Assembly: GCA_040902725.1 (NCBI GenBank)
Contig: JBBDWU010000045.1
Location: 6,245 to 70,244 of the forward strand
Reading direction: 5' to 3'
DNA length: 64,000 bases
Source of the DNA: JACVRU01 sp040902725
GTDB lineage: Bacteria; Actinomycetota; Thermoleophilia; Gaiellales; Gaiellaceae
Below, piece after piece: positions 41,386 to 50,179 of the stretch. The notes beneath the pieces were generated by a model. That model ran no database searches, was not told where the DNA came from, and saw only the letters and a list, made by a program, of their open reading frames with translations. Both the position numbers and the translations under genes were made by a program. The first letter of the stretch is position 1. Each line of letters starts with the position of its first letter.

Positions 41386-42690
41386 TCACCTCCTCACCGG
41401 CAATGCGGGAATGGTGCCCTTGCCGAGCTGTTTCATGACCTGCTCCATCTGCGTGCGCGCGCGCAGCAGCCGGTTGACCTGCTGGACGGACGTCCCGGAG
41501 CCGTGCGCGATCCGGCGGCGGCGGGCGCCGTCGATCAGCTCCGGCCGGCGGCGCTCCTGCGGCGTCATCGAGAGGACGATCGCCTCGACGCGCGCGAGCT
41601 CCCGCTCGTCCACGTCGACGTCGGCCAGCTGCGAGCCGATGCCCGGCACCAGCTTGAGGATCCCCTGGAGCGGCCCCATGCGGCGGATCATCTTCTGCGC
41701 GGCGAGAAAGTCGTCGAACGTGAACTTGCCGGCGCGGACCCGCTCCTCGAGCGCCTCCTGCTCGTCCTCGCCGATCGCCTCCTCGGCCTTCTCGATCAGG
41801 GTCAGGACGTCGCCCATGCCGAGGATGCGCGAGGCCATGCGGTCGGGGTGGAAGTACTCGAGCTGGTCGAGCTTCTCGCCGGTCGAGGCCAGCTTGATCG
41901 GCCGGCCGGTGGCGGCCTTGACCGAGAGGGCGGCGCCACCGCGGGCGTCGCCGTCCAGCTTGGTCAGGACGACGCCGTCGAAGTCGATCCGCGCCTGGAA
42001 GGCGAGGGCGACGTTGACGGCCTCCTGGCCGGTCATCGCGTCGAGGACGAGCAGCACGTTGTGCGGCTTCGCCTCGCGGCGCACGGCGGCCAGCTCCTCC
42101 ATCAGGGCCTCGTCGACGTGGAGGCGGCCGGCGGTGTCGAGGATGAGGACGTCCTCCTCCGCCTGCGCGATGCCCGCGCGCACGGCCGCGATCGGGTCGG
42201 AGCGCTCCTCGGAGTAGACGGGGACGTCGATCTGGCGGCCGAGCTGTTCCAGCTGGTCGATCGCCGCCGGGCGCTGGAGGTCGGCGGCGACGAGCGCCGG
42301 CCGCTTCCCCTCCTTGCGCAGCAGCAGCGCGAGCTTCGCCGCCGCGGTCGTCTTCCCCGAGCCCTGGAGCCCGGCGAGCAGGACGACGGTGGGCGGGCGC
42401 CCGGCGAACGCGAGCTTCGAGCTGCCGGCGCCCATCAGGCTCGTCAGCTCCTCGTGGACGATCTTCACGACCTGCTGGCCGGGCGTGAGGCTCTTCGCGA
42501 CCTCCGCGCCGAGCGCGCGCTCGCGCACGGCGGCGACGAAGTCGCGGACGACCTTCAGGTTGACGTCGGCCTCGAGCAGCGCCAGCCGGATCTCGCGCAT
42601 CGCGCGCGCGAGCGACTCCTCGTCCAGGCGGCCGCGGCCGCGGACGTCGGCGAGGGCGTGCTGGAGCTTGTCTCCGAGGGCTTCGAACAC
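41386..42690 (-). CDS. ffh: signal recognition particle protein Ffh
   Basis: 434 residues. The N domain is followed by the G domain with G1 LAGLQGSGKTTAAAKLAL, DLQRPAAIDQLEQLG, DTAGRLHVDEALMEEL, TKLDGDARGGAALSV and GEKLDQLEYFHPDRMASRIL. The Met-rich M domain ends with MTPQERRRPELIDGARRRRI and MEQVMKQLGKG. It binds signal sequences with 4.5S RNA and docks on FtsY, whose gene is about 3.5 kb away. First gene of the ribosomal operon; divergent from the dodecin-like gene. Confidence 0.97.
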   Translation of the reverse strand: MFEALGDKLQHALADVRGRGRLDEESLARAMREIRLALLEADVNLKVVRDFVAAVRERALGAEVAKSLTPGQQVVKIVHEELTSLMGAGSSKLAFAGRPPTVVLLAGLQGSGKTTAAAKLALLLRKEGKRPALVAADLQRPAAIDQLEQLGRQIDVPVYSEERSDPIAAVRAGIAQAEEDVLILDTAGRLHVDEALMEELAAVRREAKPHNVLLVLDAMTGQEAVNVALAFQARIDFDGVVLTKLDGDARGGAALSVKAATGRPIKLASTGEKLDQLEYFHPDRMASRILGMGDVLTLIEKAEEAIGEDEQEALEERVRAGKFTFDDFLAAQKMIRRMGPLQGILKLVPGIGSQLADVDVDERELARVEAIVLSMTPQERRRPELIDGARRRRIAHGSGTSVQQVNRLLRARTQMEQVMKQLGKGTIPALPVRR

Positions 42691-42761
42691 GGTCGCGAAG
42701 CGTAGCCGCCAGCCGCGTGGAGATACTGAGCGCTGTCCAGTCGTCTCGCAAGGAGGTAGTC

Positions 42762-42983
42762 ATGTCAGCGGAGCACGAGACTCGCGTCGCCAAGGTGGTC
42801 ACGATCATCGGCACGTCGCCGGAGAGCTTCGCCAAGGCGGCGGCCGCGGCCGTCGAGGAGGCAGCGAAGACGCTGCGCGGCATCACGGGCGCGGATGTCC
42901 TCTCGATGAGCTGCGGCGTCAATGACGGCCGGATCGTCGAGTACCGCACGACCGTCAACATCGCTTTCGGGCTCGAGCGCTAG
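42762..42983 (+). CDS. dodecin-family protein lacking flavin-binding residues
   Basis: 73 residues from an ATG with a perfect Shine-Dalgarno (AAGGAGG, 5-nt spacer). The sheet-helix-sheet pattern matches dodecin: VAKVVTIIGTSPESFAKAAA, AAAVEEAAKTLRGITGADV, DGRIVEYRTTVNIAFGLE. Dodecins are dodecameric flavin or CoA stores. Here the flavin-stacking Trp (in the usual DWFEV) is Gly43 and the flavin-contacting Gln (usual YQV) is Arg62. It may bind CoA only, another ligand, or nothing. Strong start signals suggest high expression. Confidence 0.8.
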   Translation: MSAEHETRVAKVVTIIGTSPESFAKAAAAAVEEAAKTLRGITGADVLSMSCGVNDGRIVEYRTTVNIAFGLER

Positions 42984-43028
42984 CTGACCTAGTAGGCGAA
43001 CCAGCACGGGCGTCCTACACTCGGCGGC

Positions 43029-45920
43029 ATGACCGCCTCGCCCCCTTCGGCGAGCCGCCGCACCGTCACCGTCCTCTTCTGCGACGTCGTCGACTCGACG
43101 CCGCTCGGGGAGCGCCTCGACGCGGAGACCCTGCGGCGGGTCCAGACCGAGTACTTCGCAGCGGTGCGGGGCGTGCTCGAGCGGCACGGCGGCCTCGTCG
43201 AGAAGTTCATCGGGGACGCGGCCATGGCCGTATTCGGCCTGCCCACACTGCACGAGGATGACGCGCTCCGCGCCGCCCGCGCCGCGTCCGAGCTCGGCGC
43301 GGCCGTCCTGCCGATCGACCGCGAGCTCGACAGGGACCACGGCCTGCGGCTGAGAATCCGGGTCGGAGTCGCCACGGGCGAGGTCGTCACCGGCGATCCG
43401 GCCGGCGGCCAGGCACTCGCCACGGGCGAGACGGTCGTGACGGCCCAACGCCTCGAGCAGGCGGCTCGGCCCGAGGAGGTGCTCGTCGACGACCCGACCT
43501 ACCGCCTGATCGCGGACGCCGTCGACGCCGAGCCGGTCGAGGCCGTCGCCGCGAAGGGCAAGACCGAGCCCGTCGCGGCCTGGAGGTTGCTGGGGGTCGA
43601 GACGGGCGCGCTGGGCGTGGCCCGCCGCTTCGACACGCCGCTCGTCGGTCGCGAGAGCGAGCTGGCCGCGTTGCGCGGCGCGCTCGAGCGGGCCCTCGCG
43701 GGGCGCCGCTGCCAACTCGTGACCGTGGTCGGGCAGGCGGGCGTCGGTAAATCGCGCCTCGTGCGCGAGTTCCTCCTCGAGGCCGGGCCGGCGGCAACGG
43801 TGCGGATTGGACGCTGCCCGCCCTACGGCGACGGCATCACCTTCTTGCCCGTCGCGGAAGTGCTCCCGGACGAGACGCTCGAAGGCACGACGGACGAGAT
43901 CTTTCGGCGCGTGCGCAAGAGCTTCGAGCAGCTGGCCGAGCGAGGACCGCTCGTTCTCTGCTTCGACGACGTTCACTGGGCGGAGCCGACCTTCCTCAAC
44001 CTCGTCGATTACCTGAAGGGCTGGATCGTCGCTGCCCCGGTCCTGATCGTTTGCCTGGCTCGCCCGGAGCTGCTCGACGAGCGACCCGAGTGGCAGCAGT
44101 CGAGCCTCTCGCTGCCGCCGCTCTCCCCGGCGGAGATCGAGACCCTGCTCGATGCGCTCGATGCGCCTGCGGAGGCCCGTGGCCGGATCGCGGAAGCCGC
44201 CGAGGGGAACCCCCTCTTCGCCGAGCAGGTGGCGGCGATCGCCGTCGACGAGGGCTCGGAGTTCGTCGTGCCGCGCTCGATCCAGCTCTTGCTTGCCGCT
44301 CGGCTCGACCGGCTCGCGGCGAGCGAGCGCTCGGTCGCGGAGTGGGCGGCGGTCGTCGGGCGCGAGTTTCCCCTGCGGGCGGTGGCGGCCCTTGCGCCGG
44401 AGGAGATGCGCGCCGAGGTCGCAGGGCACCTGTTCGCACTGCTCCGCAAGGACCTGGTCGAGCCGCACGCCGGCCTCTTTTGGGAGGAGGACGGCTTCCG
44501 CTTCCGGCACGGCCTCATCCGCGATGTCGCGTACGAGGGAATCCCGAAGGAGGTGCGCGCCGAGCTCCACGAACGCTACGCGCGCTGGTACGACCGCTAC
44601 CACGGCGAGGACGTGATCGTCGGCTATCACCTCGAGCAGGCGTTCCGGTACCGGCAGCAGCTCGGGCGTGTCGACGAGTCCCTGGGGGAGGAGGCCGGGC
44701 GCTGCCTGGCGGTCGCGGGCCGGCGAGCGTTCGCGCGCCAGGACACGCCGGCCGCGACCAAGTTGCTCCAGCGAGCGCTCGCGCTCCTACCGAAAGACGA
44801 CCCGGAGCGGCGCGAGCTCATGCGCGAGGAGAGCATCGCCCTCTGGCTCGGCGGCGAGGCCAGAAAGAGCACGGCGGTGCTGGACGAGCTGCTCGAGTTG
44901 GCGGTCGAATCCGGCGACAGGCGGATGGAGTGGTACGCGCTGCTCGAGCGCGCCCACCGCCGCACGATGATCGACCCCGGAGCCACCGCGGACGAGCTCC
45001 TCGCCGTGACGGAGCAGGCGATCGCGGTGTTCGAGGAGCTCGGGGACGAGTCCGGCCTCGCCCAGGCCTGGCGGCGCCGCTCGCTGGCCCCGCGAGGGCA
45101 GGGGGACTTCGCCACGGCCGAGGAGGCACTCGAGCGGGCGTACGTCCACGCCCGCAAGGCGACCGACCGCCAGGAGCAGGGCCGGACGATCGACGCCCTG
45201 TGCGGCATCCTCCTTTACGGCCCGGCCCCCGTCGACGCCGCCCTCCGCCGCTGCGACGAGCTGCTCGAGGCCGCCGGCGGCGATCTGCTCGCCGAGGCTT
45301 GCGTGCTGAGGACGACCGCGGCGCTGCGCGCGATGCGGGGAGAGTTCGGGCTGAGCCGCTCGCTTTGCGCCGGCGTCAGGGAGACGTATCAGGATCTGGG
45401 GCTCCGCCTCGCGCTCGTCGCGCTGGCGGAGATCGCGGGTGGGATCGAGCTGCTCGCAGGGAACGCGGCGGAGGCGGAGGTCGCTCTGCGTGGGGGCTAC
45501 GAAATCCTCTTCGCCATGGGCGACGCCACCGTCGTCGCCTTCCAGGCGGGCCTGCTCGCCGAGACGGTCGCGCTGCAGGGGCGGCTGGAGGAGGCGGAGG
45601 AGCTCGTCCGGCGCGCCGAGGAAGGGGCTGCCGAGGACATTGGCGCCCAGATCCACTGGCGCGCCACGAAGGCGGCCATCGAGAGCCTGCGCGGCCGGCA
45701 CGACGCCGCGATCGAGCTCGCGCGGAAGGCCGTCGAGATCGCGGCCGGCACCGACGCTCTCAACATGCACGCCGGTGCCGCCCTCCGGCTCGCTGAGGTC
45801 CTGAGGCGCGCAGGCCGGCTCGAGGAAGCAGCGCGTTCGGCGAGCGACGCAGTGCGCCTGTACGAGCACAAGGGGAACGTCGTGGCCGCCCGCGCCGCCC
45901 TTCCGTCCGTGGCGGTTTAG
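43029..45920 (+). CDS. class III cyclase domain + AAA ATPase + TPR regulator
   Basis: 963 residues. Cyclase domain about 10-195: VLFCDVVDSTPLGERL (both metal Asp), GGLVEKFIGDAAMAVFG (substrate Lys present), LRIRVGVATGEVVTGD, and GETVVTAQRLEQAARPEEVL. In the last block the usual VN.AAR is VVTAQR: the transition-state Asn is Val while Arg stays. A second module has VGRESELAALRGALERAL, P-loop VVGQAGVGKSRLVREFLLE and VLCFDDVHWAEPTFLNL. A long TPR-like C-terminus follows. It differs in ATPase class from the two paralogues at 3-1418 and 21086-23554. Likely a signalling scaffold; cyclase activity is doubtful. Confidence 0.88.
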   Translation: MTASPPSASRRTVTVLFCDVVDSTPLGERLDAETLRRVQTEYFAAVRGVLERHGGLVEKFIGDAAMAVFGLPTLHEDDALRAARAASELGAAVLPIDRELDRDHGLRLRIRVGVATGEVVTGDPAGGQALATGETVVTAQRLEQAARPEEVLVDDPTYRLIADAVDAEPVEAVAAKGKTEPVAAWRLLGVETGALGVARRFDTPLVGRESELAALRGALERALAGRRCQLVTVVGQAGVGKSRLVREFLLEAGPAATVRIGRCPPYGDGITFLPVAEVLPDETLEGTTDEIFRRVRKSFEQLAERGPLVLCFDDVHWAEPTFLNLVDYLKGWIVAAPVLIVCLARPELLDERPEWQQSSLSLPPLSPAEIETLLDALDAPAEARGRIAEAAEGNPLFAEQVAAIAVDEGSEFVVPRSIQLLLAARLDRLAASERSVAEWAAVVGREFPLRAVAALAPEEMRAEVAGHLFALLRKDLVEPHAGLFWEEDGFRFRHGLIRDVAYEGIPKEVRAELHERYARWYDRYHGEDVIVGYHLEQAFRYRQQLGRVDESLGEEAGRCLAVAGRRAFARQDTPAATKLLQRALALLPKDDPERRELMREESIALWLGGEARKSTAVLDELLELAVESGDRRMEWYALLERAHRRTMIDPGATADELLAVTEQAIAVFEELGDESGLAQAWRRRSLAPRGQGDFATAEEALERAYVHARKATDRQEQGRTIDALCGILLYGPAPVDAALRRCDELLEAAGGDLLAEACVLRTTAALRAMRGEFGLSRSLCAGVRETYQDLGLRLALVALAEIAGGIELLAGNAAEAEVALRGGYEILFAMGDATVVAFQAGLLAETVALQGRLEEAEELVRRAEEGAAEDIGAQIHWRATKAAIESLRGRHDAAIELARKAVEIAAGTDALNMHAGAALRLAEVLRRAGRLEEAARSASDAVRLYEHKGNVVAARAALPSVAV

Positions 45921-45953
45921 GCTGCGCCAGGCCGTCGAGAGAAGGGAGACACG

Positions 45954-46178
45954 ATGTGGTTCAGCAAATGGCTGAGGAGCGGGGCCGAGTTCAAGGGTGA
46001 GGCGGAGAACTCGATCGAGGACGCGGTGCACGCAGCCGTCGAGGACGCGGCGAACAAGGGACAGCTCGGCACCGGCGACCGCTTCAAGGTCAAGCACATC
46101 CGAGGCCGCGTCGGTGCGCACGACTCGCCGTGGCACATCACGTACAGCGCCGTGATCGAGAAGGAGCCGCGCAGCTAG
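45954..46178 (+). CDS. 74-aa hypothetical protein
   Basis: MWFSKWLRSGAEFKGEAENS start with Shine-Dalgarno AAGGGAG 5 nt before ATG. The middle is helical and acidic (SIEDAVHAAVEDAANKG), and the end looks like two strands (RFKVKHIRGRVGAHDS and WHITYSAVIEKE). The helix-then-strand layout is vaguely dodecin-like, but I do not claim homology. It starts 33 bp after the cyclase-ATPase gene, so it is probably co-transcribed, and abuts the convergent ftsY stop with no gap. Confidence 0.65.
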   Translation: MWFSKWLRSGAEFKGEAENSIEDAVHAAVEDAANKGQLGTGDRFKVKHIRGRVGAHDSPWHITYSAVIEKEPRS

Positions 46179-47111
46179 TCAGTCTGCGAGCAATGCCCGG
46201 GCGAAGTCCTGCGGGTCGAAGGGCCGCAGGTCGTCGATTGCCTCGCCCACGCCGACGAGCGTGACGGGGAGCTCGAGCTCGTGCGCGATCGCGACGGCGA
46301 TCCCGCCACGGGCGGATCCGTCCAGCTTGGTCAGCGCGACTCCGGTCACGCCGACCGCGTCGCGGAACTCGCGCGCCTGCTGGAGGCCGTTCTGGCCGGT
46401 GGTCGCGTCGACGACGAGCAGCGTCTCGTGCGGCGCGCCCTCCAGCTTGCCCGCGAGCACGCGCCGTACCTTCGCCAGCTCCTCCATGAGGTTGCGCTGG
46501 GTGTGCAGCCGGCCGGCGGTGTCGACGATCACGACGTCGTGGCCGCCGGCCCGCTCCAGCGCGTCGAAGGCGACCGACGCAGGGTCGCCGCCCTGCCGGC
46601 CGCCGACGAACTCTGCTCCCGCCCGCTCGGCCCAGATCTCCAGCTGCTCCTCCGCGGCGGCGCGGAACGTGTCCGCGGCGGCCAGCAACACCGAGCGCTC
46701 GTGGGCTCGGAGCGCGTGGGCGAGCTTCCCGATCGTCGTCGTCTTGCCGGTGCCGTTGACGCCGACGACGAGGATCACGCTCGGCTTGGCGCTCACATCA
46801 AGCGTTCCCGGCTCCCCGAGCATGGCCGCCAGCTCCTCGGCGATGTCGTCGATGCCGCCCCGCGCCTCGAGCCGCCGCACGAGCTCGGCCGTCGCGGGCA
46901 CGCCCACGTCTGCGCCGATCAGCGCCTCCTCGAGCCGCTCCCAGGCCGCGTCGTCGGCGGGATCGAACGCCGCGAGCGCGAGCTGCTCGGTGAGGGCCCG
47001 CCGGCTCTTCGCCAGGGAGTCGCGCAGCCGGCCGAAGACCCCACGCCGCTCCTCCTCGGTCTCCGGGGGCGCTGCGCCGTCGCCGAGCAGCTCTGCCCAG
47101 CTTCTCGCCAT
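46179..47111 (-). CDS. ftsY: signal recognition particle receptor FtsY
   Basis: 310 residues, a short form without the long acidic A domain. N domain RLRDSLAKSRRALTEQL, then G1 ILVVGVNGTGKTTTIGKLAH, AADTFRAAAEEQLEIWAER, VIVDTAGRLHTQRNLMEEL, LTKLDGSARGGIAVAIAHEL and GVGEAIDDLRPFDPQDFARA. It docks SRP-ribosome complexes to SecYEG. It is separated from smc by mmcQ and a repeat-bearing gap, whereas smc-ftsY are normally adjacent. Confidence 0.96.
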   Translation of the reverse strand: MARSWAELLGDGAAPPETEEERRGVFGRLRDSLAKSRRALTEQLALAAFDPADDAAWERLEEALIGADVGVPATAELVRRLEARGGIDDIAEELAAMLGEPGTLDVSAKPSVILVVGVNGTGKTTTIGKLAHALRAHERSVLLAAADTFRAAAEEQLEIWAERAGAEFVGGRQGGDPASVAFDALERAGGHDVVIVDTAGRLHTQRNLMEELAKVRRVLAGKLEGAPHETLLVVDATTGQNGLQQAREFRDAVGVTGVALTKLDGSARGGIAVAIAHELELPVTLVGVGEAIDDLRPFDPQDFARALLAD

Positions 47112-47133
47112 CCCCCAACGCTAGCCTCAGCGC

Positions 47134-47466
47134 GTGCTCACTTGGGAACGAGTCGCCGAGGTCGCCCACGAGCTCCCTGAGGTCGAGGACTCGACCTCGT
47201 ACGGCGCCCCGTGCTTCCGCGTGGCGGGGAAGGCCTTCGCCGGCGTCTCGCGCCACGAGGGCGGGATCTGGGCCCGCTGCGACCGCGAGGAGCGGCCGCT
47301 GCTCGTCGCGTCGAACCCGGAGCTCTACCGGCTCACGCCGCACTTCGAGCGTTCGCCCGGCTATCTGCTGATCTGGCTCGAGCACGCGACCGAGCAGGAC
47401 GTGCGCGAGCGCCTCGAGGATGCCTGGCTGATCCAGGCGCCGAAGCGCCTCCTGCCTAGGCTGTAG
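47134..47466 (+). CDS. MmcQ/YjbR family DNA-binding-like protein
   Basis: 110 residues with the CyaY-like YjbR fold: VAHELPEVEDSTSYGAPCF, FRVAGKAFAGVSRHEGGIW and the C-terminal W-x-x-x LEDAWLIQAPKRLL. Members bind DNA non-specifically or are of unknown role. It is divergent from ftsY with a 22-bp gap. Its last codons and stop are part of a near-repeat of the smc 3' end (see 47458-47505). Confidence 0.82.
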   Translation: MLTWERVAEVAHELPEVEDSTSYGAPCFRVAGKAFAGVSRHEGGIWARCDREERPLLVASNPELYRLTPHFERSPGYLLIWLEHATEQDVRERLEDAWLIQAPKRLLPRL

Positions 47467-47505
47467 CGAGCGCCGCGCGGTCTGCGCGGGGCAGCCGCCG
47501 CCGCG
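47458..47505. repeat. direct repeat of the smc 3' end, left copy
   Basis: CTAGGCTGTAGCGAGCGCCG (47458 on) continues with about 80% identity over some 45 bp to CTAGGCCGTAGCGAGCGCCG at 47685, which is the smc stop and C-terminal codons. The two copies flank the inverted-repeat element at 47542-47627. Confidence 0.6.
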
Positions 47506-47541
47506 ACACTCTCGCCACACTCTCGCGCGCCTTTCGACCCC

Positions 47542-47627
47542 GGGGTCTGACCCCGTATCGCAAGTCGCAATCCGCCCAGGTGCAGGTGAATTGGCCCGGC
47601 GCTCGACACCGCATGGGGTCAGACCCC
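47542..47627. repeat. inverted-repeat element with GGGGTCTGACCCC ends (MITE/REP-like)
   Basis: GGGGTCTGACCCC (47542-47554) and its exact reverse complement GGGGTCAGACCCC (47615-47627) border 60 bp of non-coding DNA. This near-palindromic 13-mer is reminiscent of ends used by REP-associated (RAYT) elements. No transposase is encoded here, so it would be non-autonomous. It lies in the 218-bp gap between mmcQ and smc; nothing else is seen there. Confidence 0.65.
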
Positions 47628-47684
47628 TGTTACAGAAGTCACACAAGCGTCACGCCGCTCTGCAGTACCGGCGGCCGCAAAGAA

Positions 47685-50156
47685 CTAGGCCGTAGCGAGC
47701 GCCGCGCGATCTTCCTGCGGCAGGCGCCGCGAGACGATCTCGGACACGCCCTCGGCGCCCATCGTGACGCCGTAGAGCACGTCGGCGGCCTCCATCGTCC
47801 GCTTCTGGTGCGTGATCACCACGAACTGGGCCCGGTCGGCGTAGCGTCGCAGCAGCTCGACGAAGCGGCCGATGTTCGCGTCGTCGAGCGCGGCCTCGAC
47901 CTCGTCGAGCAGGTAGAAGGGGCACGGACGCGCTAGGAAGAGCGCGAACAGGAACGAGATCGCGCCGAGGGCCTTCTCGCCGCCCGAGAGCAGGGAGAGT
48001 CGGGTGATGCGCTTGCCGGCGGGCCGCAGGTGCACCTCGATGCCGTCCTCGGTGAGCTCGAGCCGCCCCTCGCCGCCGGGGAAGAGCGTTGCCGCGACCT
48101 CGGCGAAGTTGGCGCGGACGGCGGCGAAGGTCTCCGCGAAGCGCGTCTCGACCGTCTCGGTGAGCTCGTCGCGGAGCTGCTCCAGCTCGTGCAGGCTCGT
48201 CTCCAGGTCCTCGCGCTTGGCCGCGAGCTCCTCGAGCCGCTCCTTCTCGGCCGCGTACTCCTCCTTGGCGAACGGGTTCACCTGGCCGAGCGACTCAAGG
48301 CGGCGCGCGAGCCGTTCCGCCTTCTCGGCCAGTGCGTCGCGGTCCTCGCCCTCGACCGGGTCGGCCCCGGCGGCCTCGAGGCGGCGCTTGGCCTCGTCGG
48401 CTTCCGCCTCGATCCTCGCCCGCTCGACCTCGACGGCCGACGAGCCCTCGGCGGCCTCGGCAGCCTCCCGGCGCAGCTCGGCCTCCGCGCCCCCGAGCTC
48501 GCGCAGCCGCTCCGCGAGCTCCTGCGTCCTCGTCGCGCCCGCATCGACCCGCGCCCGCAAGGGCGCCTCGAACCGGCCGGAGGCGCCGTCGGCGGCCTCG
48601 ATCGCGGCGAGGAGGCGATCGACGGCGGCGTTCAGACGCCGCCCCACGGCCGGCTCGATCCGAGCGGTCGGCCCGGCTTCCGGGGCCTGGGCGGCCGCAG
48701 CCTCGAGCTCCTCGGCCTCGGCCGTGAGCGCCCGCCGCCGCGCCTCGAGCTCGAGCAGCACGACCTCCGCGGTCTCGCCGGCGAACCAGAGCTCTCCCCG
48801 CCCGGGGTCGTAGCCGAAGCCTTCGCTCGTTACCGCCGGGGCGGTCGACGCCAGCAGCTCGTCCAGCGGCACGACGGGCAACAGCTCCGGGGGCCGGGTG
48901 AGCACGACGAGCGTCCCGAGCCCCGCCGACCGCGCCTGCTGGAGCAGCGCGAGCGCGGCGCCCGCGTCCTCCGCGACCAGTGCGGACGCGCGCCAGCCGA
49001 GCGCGGCCGCGACCGCCTTCTCCTCGCCCGGCTCGACGCGAAGCTCGTCGAGCGCCAGGCGGCAGCCGCGCTCCGCGAGCGCGCGAGCCGCGGGCGGTAG
49101 TCCCTCGCGCTCTGCCAGCGAGCGCTCGAGCGCGGCCAGCCGCTCGCGCACCAGCCCTGCGCGCTCCTCGAGCGCGGCCCGCGAGGGCCCTTCGTAGCCC
49201 GTCGCGCGGTCGGGGACGTCAACCCGTAGCCCCTCCGCCTGCTCTCTTCGCAATGCCAGCCGCTCGCGCGTCCCCGTGAGCCGGTAGAGCGCTGCGGTGG
49301 CCGCCTCGCGCCGGCCCGCGGCGTCGGCGAGCTCCTCCTCCGCCGCCTCGCGCTCCCCGAGCACGCCTTCGAGCCGTTCGTCGACGTGGCGGCGGGCGAG
49401 TTGAGCCGCGAGCCGCCGCTCGTCGGTCGCGGCCAGTCGCTCCTCGCATGCGGCGAGATCGAGCTCGGCGAGCCGGGCGCGGTGGGCGGCGAGCTCGACC
49501 GCGACCCGCTCGGAGCGCTCGGCAGCCGTGGCCTGGAGCGCCAGCGGCCGCAGCCGCTTCTTGACCTCCGCCTCGACGTCGCGGGCGCGCTCGACCTGGA
49601 TCTGGACGCGCGCGAGCTTCAGCTCGGCCCGGTGACGCCGGCGCTTGAAGCGCCCGAGCCCGGCAGCCTCCTCCACGAACTCGCGCCGCTTCTCGGGCGT
49701 CGAGGCGAGGATCTCCTCCACCTTGCCCTGGCCGATGATCGAGTGCATCCGGCCGCCCAGGCCGAGGTCAGCGAGCAGCTCGACGACGTCCAGGCGCCGC
49801 ACGGAAGCCCTGTTGACGAGGTACTGGCCCTCGCCGCCCCGGTGGAGCCGGCGGATGATCGAAAGCTCCGAGAAATCGATTGGGCCGTCGCCGTCGGCGT
49901 TGTCGAAGAGCAGCTCGACCTCGCAGTAGTCGGCCTGCGTGCGCCCGCCGCCGCCCGCGAAGAGCACGTCGTCAGGCTTCTCGGCGCGGAGCTCCGTGGG
50001 CGCCAGCGAGCCGGCCGCCCACACGATCGCGTCGGCCACGTTCGACTTGCCCGACCCGTTCGGGCCGACGACCACGGCGACGCCTGGCTCGAGGCGGACC
50101 TCGACCGGGTCGGGGAACGACTTGAAGCCACGCAGCTTGATCGCGCTGAGATGCAC
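47685..50156 (-). CDS. smc: chromosome segregation SMC ATPase, short-armed
   Basis: 823 residues instead of the usual 1150-1200. N-head: GPNGSGKSN (31-39) and Q-loop IIGQGKVEEIL (140-150). First coil about 165-350. Hinge-like domain about 355-460 (EEKAVAAALGWRASALVAED, GLGTLVVLTRP). Second coil about 465-625, QVNPFAKEEY (625-634). C-head signature LSLLSGGEKALGAISFLFAL (720-739) and Walker B FYLLDEVEAALDDAN (747-761). All ATPase motifs and a hinge are present, but each arm is about half the usual length. No gap or frameshift is visible. ScpA and ScpB genes are not in the window. Confidence 0.93.
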   Translation of the reverse strand: MHLSAIKLRGFKSFPDPVEVRLEPGVAVVVGPNGSGKSNVADAIVWAAGSLAPTELRAEKPDDVLFAGGGGRTQADYCEVELLFDNADGDGPIDFSELSIIRRLHRGGEGQYLVNRASVRRLDVVELLADLGLGGRMHSIIGQGKVEEILASTPEKRREFVEEAAGLGRFKRRRHRAELKLARVQIQVERARDVEAEVKKRLRPLALQATAAERSERVAVELAAHRARLAELDLAACEERLAATDERRLAAQLARRHVDERLEGVLGEREAAEEELADAAGRREAATAALYRLTGTRERLALRREQAEGLRVDVPDRATGYEGPSRAALEERAGLVRERLAALERSLAEREGLPPAARALAERGCRLALDELRVEPGEEKAVAAALGWRASALVAEDAGAALALLQQARSAGLGTLVVLTRPPELLPVVPLDELLASTAPAVTSEGFGYDPGRGELWFAGETAEVVLLELEARRRALTAEAEELEAAAAQAPEAGPTARIEPAVGRRLNAAVDRLLAAIEAADGASGRFEAPLRARVDAGATRTQELAERLRELGGAEAELRREAAEAAEGSSAVEVERARIEAEADEAKRRLEAAGADPVEGEDRDALAEKAERLARRLESLGQVNPFAKEEYAAEKERLEELAAKREDLETSLHELEQLRDELTETVETRFAETFAAVRANFAEVAATLFPGGEGRLELTEDGIEVHLRPAGKRITRLSLLSGGEKALGAISFLFALFLARPCPFYLLDEVEAALDDANIGRFVELLRRYADRAQFVVITHQKRTMEAADVLYGVTMGAEGVSEIVSRRLPQEDRAALATA

Positions 50157-50179
50157 GCTCGCCGGAGGCTAACGACGGG

